From Pseudomonas lactucae (GTDB lineage: Bacteria; Pseudomonadota; Gammaproteobacteria; Pseudomonadales; Pseudomonadaceae), in the NCBI RefSeq assembly GCF_016937615.1, contig NZ_JAFHKI010000032.1, positions 1 to 64,000 on the forward strand: 64,000 nt of DNA. Direction: 5' to 3'. The notes under the pieces were generated by a model. The model saw nothing but the letters and a program-made list of their open reading frames with translations. It was not told where the DNA came from and did no database searches. The translations under genes were made by a program, and so were the position numbers. The number at the start of each line of letters is the position of its first letter. Within the stretch, counting starts at the first letter, position 1. Below, piece after piece: positions 1 to 8,165 of the stretch.

Positions 1-13
1 CCCTCCCACAAAG

Positions 14-658
14 TTATGTGCTAACGATGGGTTGTGGGGTAAGCCGCAGATACGGCTTCACTGCCCTGTAACCCTTTGGAAAGCGCTTCTTGATCTCTTC
101 CTCGTCCTTGAGCGACGGCACGATCACCACTTCATCGCCGTCCTGCCAGTTGGCCGGGGTGGCGACCTTGTGGTTGTCGGTCAACTGCAGCGAGTCGATG
201 ACTCGCAGGATTTCGTGGAAGTTACGGCCGGTACTCGCCGGGTAGGTGATGGTCAGGCGAATCTTTTTGTTCGGGTCGATCACGAACAGGGAACGCACGG
301 TGAGGGTGTCACTGGCGTTGGGATGGATCAGGTCGTAAAGGTCCGAGACCTTGCGGTCGGCGTCCGCCAGGATCGGGAAGTTGACGACGGTGTTCTGGGT
401 CTCATTGATGTCTTCGATCCACTTGTGATGCGAGTCCACCGGGTCGACCGACAGGGCGATGGCCTTGACGCCACGCCTGGCGAATTCATCCTTGAGCTTG
501 GCGGTAAAGCCCAGCTCGGTGGTGCACACCGGGGTGAAGTCCGCCGGATGGGAAAACAACACACCCCAGCTGTCACCAAGCCATTCGTGAAAACGAATCT
601 TGCCGGCGCTGGAATCCTGTTCGAAGTCGGGGGCGATATCGCCCAGTCTTAGGCTCAT
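14..658 (-). CDS. lsfA: 1-Cys peroxiredoxin (LsfA/Prx6 family)
   Basis: Thiol peroxidase of 214 aa that reduces hydrogen peroxide and organic hydroperoxides in the cytoplasm. The active-site motif PVCTTE lies at residues 43-48, with Cys45 as the only cysteine in the protein, which is the hallmark of the 1-Cys Prx6 class. The long C-terminal extension rich in Lys/Glu also fits that class. The ATG at 658 is the natural start. It is transcribed leftward from an AT-rich upstream region (about 700-770). In Pseudomonas this family is linked to oxidative stress and sulfate starvation. The lsfA symbol rests on similarity only. Confidence 0.9.
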   Translation of the reverse strand: MSLRLGDIAPDFEQDSSAGKIRFHEWLGDSWGVLFSHPADFTPVCTTELGFTAKLKDEFARRGVKAIALSVDPVDSHHKWIEDINETQNTVVNFPILADADRKVSDLYDLIHPNASDTLTVRSLFVIDPNKKIRLTITYPASTGRNFHEILRVIDSLQLTDNHKVATPANWQDGDEVVIVPSLKDEEEIKKRFPKGYRAVKPYLRLTPQPIVST

Positions 659-895
659 GGTGTGGCTCCTGATGAGTGCTTATGGAGCCCACTGTGCATG
701 GATTGACGCTGATTTAAAAAGAATAAATATCGATTTATCTAGACGATAAAAGAATATTAAAAATGTGTTCATTGGACGCGGGAAAGGGCGGGGTGCACCA
801 TTGCTTTCAAGGTTCGAGAAGGCCTTGAGACGCTGTACAAAGAGGGGTTTCAGGAAGGGCTTGCGGGGGTTTAGCCCGACTTGAAAGGCAAGACA
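659..895. other. intergenic region upstream of lsfA
   Basis: No gene is visible here. Bases 715-765 are markedly AT-rich and contain overlapping ATCGAT/TTTAT inverted elements, suitable for the promoter and a regulator site of the peroxiredoxin gene. The rest is unremarkable GC-rich spacer. I cannot assign a specific regulator. Confidence 0.4.
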
Positions 896-926
896 CCTTG
901 CCCGGCGTTGCGCCGGGCAAGGTTTT
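896..926. terminator. hairpin downstream of the oprD-family gene
   Basis: A perfect 12-bp stem (CCTTGCCCGGCG) with a 3-nt loop, followed by TTTT on the plus strand. It sits just beyond the stop codon of the leftward porin gene and probably ends that transcript, although the T tract is better on the opposite strand. Confidence 0.6.
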
Positions 927-951
927 ACGGTCTTACAACAGCATTACGCTA

Positions 952-2352
952 TTACAGCAGTGGCAGCGAGTAACTGACGATCACACGGTTTTCGTCTTGG
1001 TTACGCTGACCGGCAATATCGTTGCGCCACATGGCGTTTTTCCAGGCCACGCCAACGTTCTTGAAAGTACCTTCTGGTACGACGTAGGCAACAGTGATGT
1101 CACGTTCCCACTCGTTCGCGCCATTGGAGTTTGTTTGGACCTGAGCAACACCCACCCGGCCGCGAGTATCGATATTGTCGCCACGCAGGTAAACCACACC
1201 GGCGGTCAAGCCTGGTACGCCAACTTTGGCGAAGTCGTACGCGTAACGAGCTTGCCAAGTACGCTCGCCAGCACGGGCGAATTTGGCGATCTGCGAGTCA
1301 GTGGTCAAGTAAGCCGACGAACCGTCACCTTGGTTCAACCATGGGAAGTCGCTGTTGCCGTTGCTGACCTGGTAACCACCACCGAAGGTGTGACCGGCCA
1401 CCGAGTACAGGAACAAGCCGCTGTAAAGGTTGTTGTCGACTTTACCTTTGGTGACGTTAGCGCCAGCAGCGTTAGTGCCGTAGTCACCAGTGGTGAAGTA
1501 GTTCGCGTCGTTGCTGTTGGCACCGTCAGCGCGGCTGTTGAAGTAGCGCAGGTCGGTTTTCAACACGCCAGGACCGATCGCCCAGTTGTGCAGCAAGCCC
1601 AGGAAGTGCTGCTTGTAGAACTGATCCAGATTGCCGTAGTAGTACTGGGCAGTCAGGTCTTTGGTGATCTTGTAGTCGCCACCGGCGTAGATGAACTTGT
1701 TGCTGTCGCGGCCAGCGGCGGTACGGCCGTTGGCGCCCGCGAGAGACAGGTTCTCGACGTTGCTGGAGTTACGACCCTTGGCCTTTTCGATCTGACCGGC
1801 AACCAGCGTCAGGTCCTTGATGTCGTTGGTGGTGATCTGGCCACCCTGGAAAGTCTGCGGCAGCAGACGACCATCGTTGGTGATGATTACCGGCAGCTTA
1901 GGCTGCAAAGTACCCAACTTCAGTTCGGTCTGGGAGATCTTGGCTTTAGCGGTCAGGCCCAGGCTGGAGTAGTTATCAACGGCTTCACCATTGGACTTGC
2001 TCGGGAAAACCGTGCCGCCATAAGAGCCAGCGTTGCCAGCCGACGCAGCGGTTGCACCGTTGGTGCCGCCGCCCGAATCCAGACGCACGCCCAGCAGCCC
2101 GATAGCGTCAAGACCAAAGCCTACGGTGCCTTGGGTGTAACCGGAGATGAAGCGCAGGTCGAAAGCTTGGCCCCACTCTTCCGACTTGTTCTGTGCGCCG
2201 GCCGCTTTGGTAGCGTCGTCACGGTTATCCGTGTTGATGTAAAAGTTACGCAGACCCAGTGTGGCCTTGCTGTCTTCGATGAAACCGGCAGCGCCTGCTT
2301 GCTGGGCGATTGCGCCCAAAGCTACAGCCAAAGCCAAGGTGGACTTATTCAT
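952..2352 (-). CDS. OprD-family outer-membrane porin (OprE/OprQ-like)
   Basis: Substrate-selective 18-stranded outer-membrane porin of 466 aa. A signal peptide with cleavage near AGA-AGF (about residues 20-23) precedes the typical family N-terminus GFIEDSKATLGLRNFY. The body is rich in alternating aromatic and Gly/Asn segments, and the C-terminus ends in SYSLPLL, typical of an outer-membrane beta-strand. Length fits OprD proteins (about 420-470 aa). The start resembles OprE/OprQ more than OprD itself, but the substrate cannot be read from the sequence. It is monocistronic, with an unusually long AT-rich leader upstream. Confidence 0.9.
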   Translation of the reverse strand: MNKSTLALAVALGAIAQQAGAAGFIEDSKATLGLRNFYINTDNRDDATKAAGAQNKSEEWGQAFDLRFISGYTQGTVGFGLDAIGLLGVRLDSGGGTNGATAASAGNAGSYGGTVFPSKSNGEAVDNYSSLGLTAKAKISQTELKLGTLQPKLPVIITNDGRLLPQTFQGGQITTNDIKDLTLVAGQIEKAKGRNSSNVENLSLAGANGRTAAGRDSNKFIYAGGDYKITKDLTAQYYYGNLDQFYKQHFLGLLHNWAIGPGVLKTDLRYFNSRADGANSNDANYFTTGDYGTNAAGANVTKGKVDNNLYSGLFLYSVAGHTFGGGYQVSNGNSDFPWLNQGDGSSAYLTTDSQIAKFARAGERTWQARYAYDFAKVGVPGLTAGVVYLRGDNIDTRGRVGVAQVQTNSNGANEWERDITVAYVVPEGTFKNVGVAWKNAMWRNDIAGQRNQDENRVIVSYSLPLL

Positions 2353-2927
2353 GTACCGCTCCTCTCATTTCTAATTTTTGTATTTCTTCGGTCTCGGGTC
2401 TGACGCCCTCGATCCACAGATGCGCGATTAGCGCCGGATAGTGACTGGCAAGTCAATCGTAACCTTGTGTGTCTACTACCTTCGTCTAATCACAGTTGTT
2501 TTGGTCCCTGCAGGGTAATGAGTTTTTCATACACCCAAAAAGAATTGTTTCATTCTTTTTCATACGATTTGGGAATAAGCCTTTACGTGACATGGAGCAG
2601 TCAGGGTAGACCAACCGTTCCATAAGCTCATTCCTAAAGGGTATTTTTCAGCACTTTTTTAGATCGATTAGTGTGGACGCTCCATTACATACGTCACCCA
2701 TGATCAAAAAGGCGACGCCATCATGGCGAAACGCACATCCTCCAGTCAATTTGTTACAGTTTTTGTGTCACTAATAATTTCTTTGCCGAGCGCAATCTAC
2801 CCACAGTCGCCATCCCGTTATCGGCGTGAGATCAAGAATGCTTAAATTTCAGTTGTAACGTGAAAGACCGAGCCGCCGAGCAGGCCGGTGCTTACGCGAG
2901 CCTGCTCGGTGGTCGGAGGGGAGGGCT
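2353..2927. other. 575-bp intergenic region between the porin gene and argA
   Basis: No convincing protein gene. It is AT-rich near the porin start, where the porin promoter must lie. Around 2750-2785 there is a promoter-like stretch reading rightward (TTGTTACAG, then TAATAATT) with no gene downstream of it on that strand, and a hairpin at 2876-2909 follows. This could encode a small RNA or be chance. Confidence 0.35.
2876..2909. terminator. hairpin after argA
   Basis: A 10-bp perfect stem (CCGAGCAGGC pairing with GCCTGCTCGG) around a 14-nt loop, 18 bp past the argA stop codon. There is no strong T tract, so the terminator assignment is tentative. Confidence 0.5.
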
Positions 2928-4229
2928 TTACAAGGCTTTCTCGAAGATCTTCGAATTACGCTGATAGTTGTACAGCGAGGCACGCGCCGACGGCAGGCGG
3001 TCCACACTGCTTGGCACAAACCCCCGTTCGCGGAACCAGTGGGCGGTGCGCGTGGTGAGTACGAACAAGGTTTTCAGCCCCTGGGCCCGCGCACGGGTCT
3101 GGATGCGCTCCAGCAACACGTCACCTCGCGCGCCATGGCGGTATTCCGGGTTCACCGCCAGGCACGCCAGCTCGCCGGCGTCCGAATCGGCGATCTGATA
3201 CAGCGCCGCACAGGCGATGATCATGCCCTCGCGCTCGACCACACTGAACTGCTCGATTTCACGTTCCAGCACTTCCCGCGAACGACGCACCAGGATGCCC
3301 TGTTCTTCCAGCGGGCTGATCAGGTCGAGCAAGCCGCCGACGTCTTCAATCGCCGCCTCGCGCACTTGTTCGAACTGCTCCTGCGCCACCAGCGTCCCGC
3401 CGCCGTCGCGGGTAAACAGCTCCGTGAGCAAGGCGCCGTCCTCGGCATAGCTGACGATATGACTGCGCCCTACCCCGCCACGGCAAGCCTCGGCCGCCGC
3501 ATCGAGCAGTTCGGCCTGGTAGTTGCTGCTGCCCAGGCGTTGCAGGTGGGCCGGTACCTGTTGCGGGCGCAGCTCGCGCACCAGGCGGCCATTTTCGTCG
3601 ATCAGGCCGAGATCGGCGCCGAACAGCAGCAGCTTATCGGCACCCAGATCGATGGCGGCGCGGGTGGCGACGTCTTCGCAGGCCAGGTTGAAAATCTCAC
3701 CCGTGGGTGAATACCCCAGTGGCGACAGCAGCACGATGGAGCGCTCGTCCAGCAAGCGGTTGATGCCCTTGCGGTCGACGCGGCGCACTTCGCCGGTGTG
3801 GTGGTAGTCCACACCTTCCAGCACGCCGATCGGACGCGCGGTCACCAGGTTGCCGCTGGCCACCCGCAGGCGCGAACCCTGCATCGGCGACGAGGCCATG
3901 TCCATCGACAAGCGCGCTTCGATGGCGATACGCAGGTGGCCGACCGCGTCGATCACACACTCCAGCGTCGCGGCATCGGTGATGCGCATGCCTTCGTGAT
4001 AAATCGGGGTCAGACCACGCGCTTCAAGGCGCGCTTCGATCTGCGGGCGCGAACCGTGGACCAGCACCAATCGCACGCCCAGGCTGTGCAGCAGCACCAG
4101 GTCGTGGACGATATTGCCGAAGTTCGGATGATCCACACCGTCGCCGGGCAGCATGACCACAAAGGTGCAGTCGCGGTGGGCGTTGATGTAGGGCGAAGCG
4201 TGACGAAGCCAATTGACGTATTCGGGCAT
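2928..4229 (-). CDS. argA: amino-acid N-acetyltransferase (N-acetylglutamate synthase)
   Basis: Catalyses acetyl-CoA plus glutamate to N-acetylglutamate, the first step of arginine biosynthesis, in the cytoplasm. The 433-aa protein has an N-terminal amino-acid-kinase-like domain (roughly 1-290, with the LVLVHGSRPQIEARL segment) that normally binds arginine for feedback inhibition. A C-terminal GNAT domain follows, with the acetyl-CoA loop RHGARGD at residues 364-370. Length and domain order match bacterial ArgA. argE follows upstream in the same orientation, 134 bp away, so both arginine genes are grouped here. Confidence 0.97.
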   Translation of the reverse strand: MPEYVNWLRHASPYINAHRDCTFVVMLPGDGVDHPNFGNIVHDLVLLHSLGVRLVLVHGSRPQIEARLEARGLTPIYHEGMRITDAATLECVIDAVGHLRIAIEARLSMDMASSPMQGSRLRVASGNLVTARPIGVLEGVDYHHTGEVRRVDRKGINRLLDERSIVLLSPLGYSPTGEIFNLACEDVATRAAIDLGADKLLLFGADLGLIDENGRLVRELRPQQVPAHLQRLGSSNYQAELLDAAAEACRGGVGRSHIVSYAEDGALLTELFTRDGGGTLVAQEQFEQVREAAIEDVGGLLDLISPLEEQGILVRRSREVLEREIEQFSVVEREGMIIACAALYQIADSDAGELACLAVNPEYRHGARGDVLLERIQTRARAQGLKTLFVLTTRTAHWFRERGFVPSSVDRLPSARASLYNYQRNSKIFEKAL

Positions 4230-4363
4230 AACACCTGGGCCTGTAATAAAAAGCAGCCAAAAAGGATGACTCGTGGAAGCGCACAGCGGGCTGATGGTTA
4301 TCGTCGGAACAGGCTTGGCGACACGCTCACTCTCCTTTTATGTACGAACAGGCAGGGGTTAAT

Positions 4364-5512
4364 TTATGCGGGTTTCAGGCAGTAATGTTCGATCAGTTCC
4401 CGCAATAGACGCACTGTAGGCGTCAAGCGTGACATTTCGAGGTACTCGCCCGGCTGATGAGCACAGGCGATATCGCCAGGGCCCAATACCAGGGTTTCAC
4501 ACCCAAGGCGCTGAAGATAAGGCGCTTCGGTGCCGAACGCCACTGCTTCGGCACGATGACCGGTCAATCGCTGCGCCACACGCACCAGTTCGGCGTCTTC
4601 CGGTTGTTCGAACGGCGGCACTTCGGGGAACAGCGGCGCGTAGTCGATCTTGACCTTGTGGCGCTCGGCTAAAGGTTCGAGCTTCTGCCGGATGGCCGCG
4701 CGCAGCACCTGCGGGTCCATGCCCGGCAAGGGCCGAAGGTCGAATTCCAGTGAGCACTGACCGCAAATGCGGTTGGGGTTGTCGCCACCGTGGATACAGC
4801 CAAAGTTCATGGTCGGCTGCGGCACGCTGAATTGCGGGTTGCGGTATTCACGCTGCCAGGCCAGGCGCAGACCGCGCAATTCGCCGATGGCATCGTGCAT
4901 CGCTTCAAGAGCGCTGTGGCCCAGGCTGGGGTCCGACGAGTGGCCACTCTGGCCCAGGATGTCGATACGCTCCATCATCACGCCTTTATGCAGACGGATC
5001 GGTTTGAGCCCGGTGGGCTCGCCAATCACCGCCGCGCGGCCCAGCGGGCGTCCGGCTTCGGCCAGCGCGCGGGCGCCGGACATGGAGCTTTCTTCATCGC
5101 AGGTGGCGAGGATCAGCAAGGGTTGCTTGAACGGCTGGTCCATCAGCGGCAACACCGCTTCAATCGCCAGAGCAAAAAACCCCTTCATGTCGCAACTGCC
5201 CAATCCTACCCAGCGGCCGTCGACTTCCGTCAGCTTGAGCGGGTCGGTTTTCCACAGCGCGGCGTCATAGGGCACCGTATCGCTGTGGCCCGCCAGCACC
5301 AGGCCGCCAGGCCCACTGCCGAAACTTGCCAGCAGGTTGAATTTGCCGGGACTGACCTGCTGGATGTCGATGGCAAACCCCAGATCGCCCAGCCAACCGG
5401 CGAGCAAATCGATCACCGGGCGGTTGGTCTGGTCGAGAGAGGCTTGGGTGCAACTGACCGAAGGCGCGGCAATCAGCGCGGCGAACTGCTCTTTCATGGA
5501 CGGTAATGGCAT
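4364..5512 (-). CDS. argE: acetylornithine deacetylase
   Basis: M20-family metallohydrolase of 382 aa that converts N-acetylornithine to ornithine plus acetate. Metal ligands are visible: His76 and Asp78 in GHSDTVP, Asp108 in GSCDMKG, and Glu140-Glu141 in CDEESS. The frame stays open upstream to about 5629, but I chose the ATG at 5512 because MPLPSMKEQFAALIAAPSVS is the usual family N-terminus and the upstream extension is not protein-like. It is divergent from the CYTH-CHAD gene. In Pseudomonas acetylornithine can also be recycled by ArgJ, so ArgE may have a partly redundant role. Confidence 0.95.
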   Translation of the reverse strand: MPLPSMKEQFAALIAAPSVSCTQASLDQTNRPVIDLLAGWLGDLGFAIDIQQVSPGKFNLLASFGSGPGGLVLAGHSDTVPYDAALWKTDPLKLTEVDGRWVGLGSCDMKGFFALAIEAVLPLMDQPFKQPLLILATCDEESSMSGARALAEAGRPLGRAAVIGEPTGLKPIRLHKGVMMERIDILGQSGHSSDPSLGHSALEAMHDAIGELRGLRLAWQREYRNPQFSVPQPTMNFGCIHGGDNPNRICGQCSLEFDLRPLPGMDPQVLRAAIRQKLEPLAERHKVKIDYAPLFPEVPPFEQPEDAELVRVAQRLTGHRAEAVAFGTEAPYLQRLGCETLVLGPGDIACAHQPGEYLEMSRLTPTVRLLRELIEHYCLKPA

Positions 5513-5670
5513 GCGCGGCCTCTCAACTTCCCGGATGAACTCCACTATAGAACCATCTGCACGACACAATAAACCGTTGCGGCACGTTGCCGGGCTCACT
5601 CCTGTACACTGCACGGCCTTGGCAGCCACCTTTTTCCCCGGCTGCGCTCCCGATCCTGGATTTTCCGGCC

Positions 5671-7038
5671 ATGCAGAAAGAAACCGAAATCAAGCTCCGC
5701 GTCAGCCGCGAAACACTCGCCGCGCTGCGTGAGCACCCGTTACTGAAAAAACGCAACAAAAGTGGCTGGGAACGCCTTGAGTTGATGAATCAGTATTTCG
5801 ACACCCCCGAACGCGACCTGGCCCAAGCCAAAGTCGCCCTGCGTTTGCGCAAGGACGGTGACGCCATCATCCAGACCCTCAAGACCCGCGGCCAGAGCGT
5901 CGCCGGTTTGTCGGAACGCAACGAGTACAACTGGGACCTGCCCAAAGCGAAACTCGACGTGAAGAAACTCGACGGCGAATGCTGGCCCGAGCAACTGGCC
6001 GAGCTGGACAAAAAGACCCTCAAGCCGATCTTCACCACCGATTTCGTGCGCGAACGTGCCGAAATCGCCTGGGGCCGTGGCAAGGCCAAGGTGGTGATCG
6101 AGGCCGCGTTGGACCTGGGCCACGTAGTGGTCGGCAAGCAGAAAGAAGAAATCTGCGAGCTGGAACTGGAACTGCGCGAAGGCGAACCGGCTGCTCTGCT
6201 GGAACTGGCGGCTGAATTGGCCGCGACCCTGGCGCTGATGCCGTGCGATATCAGCAAGGCCGAGCGCGGCTACCGCCTGTACGATGCAGGCAGCTACTCC
6301 CTTAGCCTGCCGGCACCGCAGATCCACGCCGAAATGCCATTGGACGACGCCTTCGCCGCAATCATGTGGCACCTGCTGGGCAGCAGCCAGCGCCTGGCCG
6401 AGCAATACCGCTTCAATGGCCACTGGCGCCTGCTGCAGGACTGGGTCGACAACCTCGGTGAGTTGCGCGCCCTGATCGGCAGCCTCGGCCAGGCCGCACC
6501 GCGCCAATCCACCGCCGAACTGCGCAGCGCACTGGATGCCCTGCTGGAAGACTGGCGCCCGCTGGTACAGGCCGGTGACGACGACGAAGACATTCGCAAA
6601 GCCGCACCCGAGCAGTTCGCCGAAGAACTGGAGGACGTGCGCTGGGGCCTGTTCTCACTGAACACTTCGCGCTGGCTGCTGGCCCGCAGCTGGACCGCCG
6701 AGCGTAACGTGCGGGGCAACCGTCAGGGCGCCGCGCAAATCACCAACTGGCTGCCGCGCCTGCTGGCCGACGATGCCGTCGCCCTGCAATTGCCGCGCTA
6801 CCAGCAGCAACCGGAAGACCTGGCCGAGCAACTGCCGCGTATCGAACGCATCCAGGCCTGGCTGCACCACGCACGCCAGGTGGTGGACATCCCGGAACTG
6901 GACCGTTTGTACGGCGAGCTGAACAAGCTGGTGCAACTGGCCAATCAGCCGATCACCGATGAGTCGCTGGATGCGCGGATGCATCAGGCGATTGCGGTGT
7001 ATCAGAACCGTGCCTGGAAGACCCTGCTGCGCCTGTAA
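5671..7038 (+). CDS. CYTH and CHAD domain protein (inorganic triphosphatase-like)
   Basis: 455-aa protein. The N-terminal CYTH domain (about 1-200) begins with the catalytic ExExK motif (Glu4, Glu6, Lys8), which in this family binds metal and triphosphate. The C-terminal CHAD domain (about 215-455) is helical with conserved His/Arg residues and is associated with polyphosphate binding. E. coli YgiF, with the same architecture, is a tripolyphosphatase. ATG 5671 is preferred over an open upstream frame starting at 5587. It is divergent from argE. ppx and ppk are in the same window but 43 kb away. Confidence 0.9.
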   Translation: MQKETEIKLRVSRETLAALREHPLLKKRNKSGWERLELMNQYFDTPERDLAQAKVALRLRKDGDAIIQTLKTRGQSVAGLSERNEYNWDLPKAKLDVKKLDGECWPEQLAELDKKTLKPIFTTDFVRERAEIAWGRGKAKVVIEAALDLGHVVVGKQKEEICELELELREGEPAALLELAAELAATLALMPCDISKAERGYRLYDAGSYSLSLPAPQIHAEMPLDDAFAAIMWHLLGSSQRLAEQYRFNGHWRLLQDWVDNLGELRALIGSLGQAAPRQSTAELRSALDALLEDWRPLVQAGDDDEDIRKAAPEQFAEELEDVRWGLFSLNTSRWLLARSWTAERNVRGNRQGAAQITNWLPRLLADDAVALQLPRYQQQPEDLAEQLPRIERIQAWLHHARQVVDIPELDRLYGELNKLVQLANQPITDESLDARMHQAIAVYQNRAWKTLLRL

Positions 7039-7045
7039 GATCGCC

Positions 7046-7133
7046 ATCGGGGGCAAGCCCCCTCCCACATTTGAATGTATTCGCAAATCAAAATGTGGGA
7101 GGGGCGGTGCGACGATTCGGCTTGCCCCCGATG
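7046..7133. repeat. paired REP element (BIME-like)
   Basis: Two inverted copies of a Pseudomonas REP sequence, GGGGGCAAGCCCCCTCCCAC and its partner GTGGGAGGGG followed by GGCTTGCCCCC, face each other between the CYTH-CHAD and lrp stop codons. The same core recurs elsewhere in the window. Confidence 0.8.
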
Positions 7134-7145
7134 AGGCCCTGCCTG

Positions 7146-7616
7146 TCAGCGCAACACTGGCAGGCTGGTGGTGGACTTGATCTCCGACAACGCCACGATC
7201 GAATTGACCTCCTGAATCCCCGGCACCATCGACAACTTGTCGAAGAAAAACCGCTCGTACGCCTCGATGTCCGACGCCACGATGCGCAGCAGAAAATCCA
7301 CCGCCCCCATCAGCACATAGCACTCCAACACTTCCGGAAAGCCGCGAATCGCCTCGGTGAACTCGGTGAAGTTGGATCGCCCGTGGGCGTTGAGTTTGAC
7401 CTCGGCGAAAATCTGCGTGTTAAGGCCGATCTTCTTGCGGTCCAGCAAGGTCACCTGGCCGCGGATCACACCCTCGTCCTTGAGCCGCTGGATGCGCCGC
7501 CAGCAGGGCGACTGGGACAGCCCGACCTGCTCGGCGATCTGCGCACTCGAGAGCGAAGCATCCTCTTGCAGCAGGGCCAGGATGCGGCGGTCGTAAGCGT
7601 CCAATTGGCTGTGCAT
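7146..7616 (-). CDS. Lrp/AsnC-family transcriptional regulator
   Basis: 156-aa feast/famine regulator. An N-terminal winged helix-turn-helix (about residues 4-64, with the segment SSAQIAEQVGLSQSPCWRRI) precedes a C-terminal RAM (ACT-like) ligand domain, containing YVLMGAVDFLLRI, that usually senses an amino acid and drives oligomerisation. It is divergently transcribed from a small ACT-like gene across a 127-bp gap, so that gene and the regulator itself are the obvious first targets. The specific effector is unknown. Confidence 0.93.
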   Translation of the reverse strand: MHSQLDAYDRRILALLQEDASLSSAQIAEQVGLSQSPCWRRIQRLKDEGVIRGQVTLLDRKKIGLNTQIFAEVKLNAHGRSNFTEFTEAIRGFPEVLECYVLMGAVDFLLRIVASDIEAYERFFFDKLSMVPGIQEVNSIVALSEIKSTTSLPVLR

Positions 7617-7743
7617 AGAAATACCTTTTATAGCGATGTTCTTGAATTATATGATTCGAATAATGTTGAATCAGGCTCATCTTAGATAAGAAATCTCCGT
7701 AGGCGAATGTAAAAATTTCTTCAGTCGAAACTGGAGAGCCAGC

Positions 7744-8082
7744 ATGCACGTCGTCGAAACTACCCACCCCGATACCCGCGTCGATGCATGGGCCGTCACC
7801 AACGCCCATTGCCAGGCCCATTACCAGATCGTCGCCGAGGCTGAACCGGATGTGTTGTGCCGGGTGCTTAACTATTTCGCGCTGCAGTTTCTGACGCCTC
7901 GGCAGGTCAGTGTGACTCGGCAAGACGACATACTGAGCATCGAGATCGTGATGGATGGCCTGAGCTGGCATCGAGCCCAGGTGATCGGTGAAAAGATTCG
8001 AAACCTGATCAGCGTGTGCACTCTGGATGTGTGGCCAGCCGACTCCGTGGGCCCGCAGGCAGTGTCGGCAGCCGCCCGGTAA
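7744..8082 (+). CDS. small ACT-like protein of unknown function
   Basis: 112-aa soluble protein. Residues about 25-95 have the beta-alpha-beta-beta-alpha-beta spacing of an ACT domain and resemble the acetolactate synthase small subunit, with the pattern EPDVLCRVLNYFALQFLTP then LSIEIVMDGL. There is no large subunit or other enzyme beside it. GAGAG sits 7 nt before the ATG as ribosome binding site. It is divergent from the Lrp-type regulator, suggesting an amino-acid-responsive pair. Function is inferred only from fold-like pattern and context. Confidence 0.7.
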   Translation: MHVVETTHPDTRVDAWAVTNAHCQAHYQIVAEAEPDVLCRVLNYFALQFLTPRQVSVTRQDDILSIEIVMDGLSWHRAQVIGEKIRNLISVCTLDVWPADSVGPQAVSAAAR

Positions 8083-8165
8083 AAACCTGCAATACACGGC
8101 GAGCGGCGAATATTCGGGGGCTGGCTAGCCTGGGAGTACGTCCAAGGTTACCCAGGAAAACCCAC

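Noticed and set aside
898..2403. Open frame of 501 codons opposite the porin
   Set aside because: A shadow of the oprD-family gene. Val/Gly/Gln-rich low-information sequence and no ribosome binding site.
8016..8165. Upstream extension of the GspE-type ATPase
   Set aside because: Overlaps the preceding ACT-like gene in another frame and has an Arg/Cys-rich composition unlike the family.
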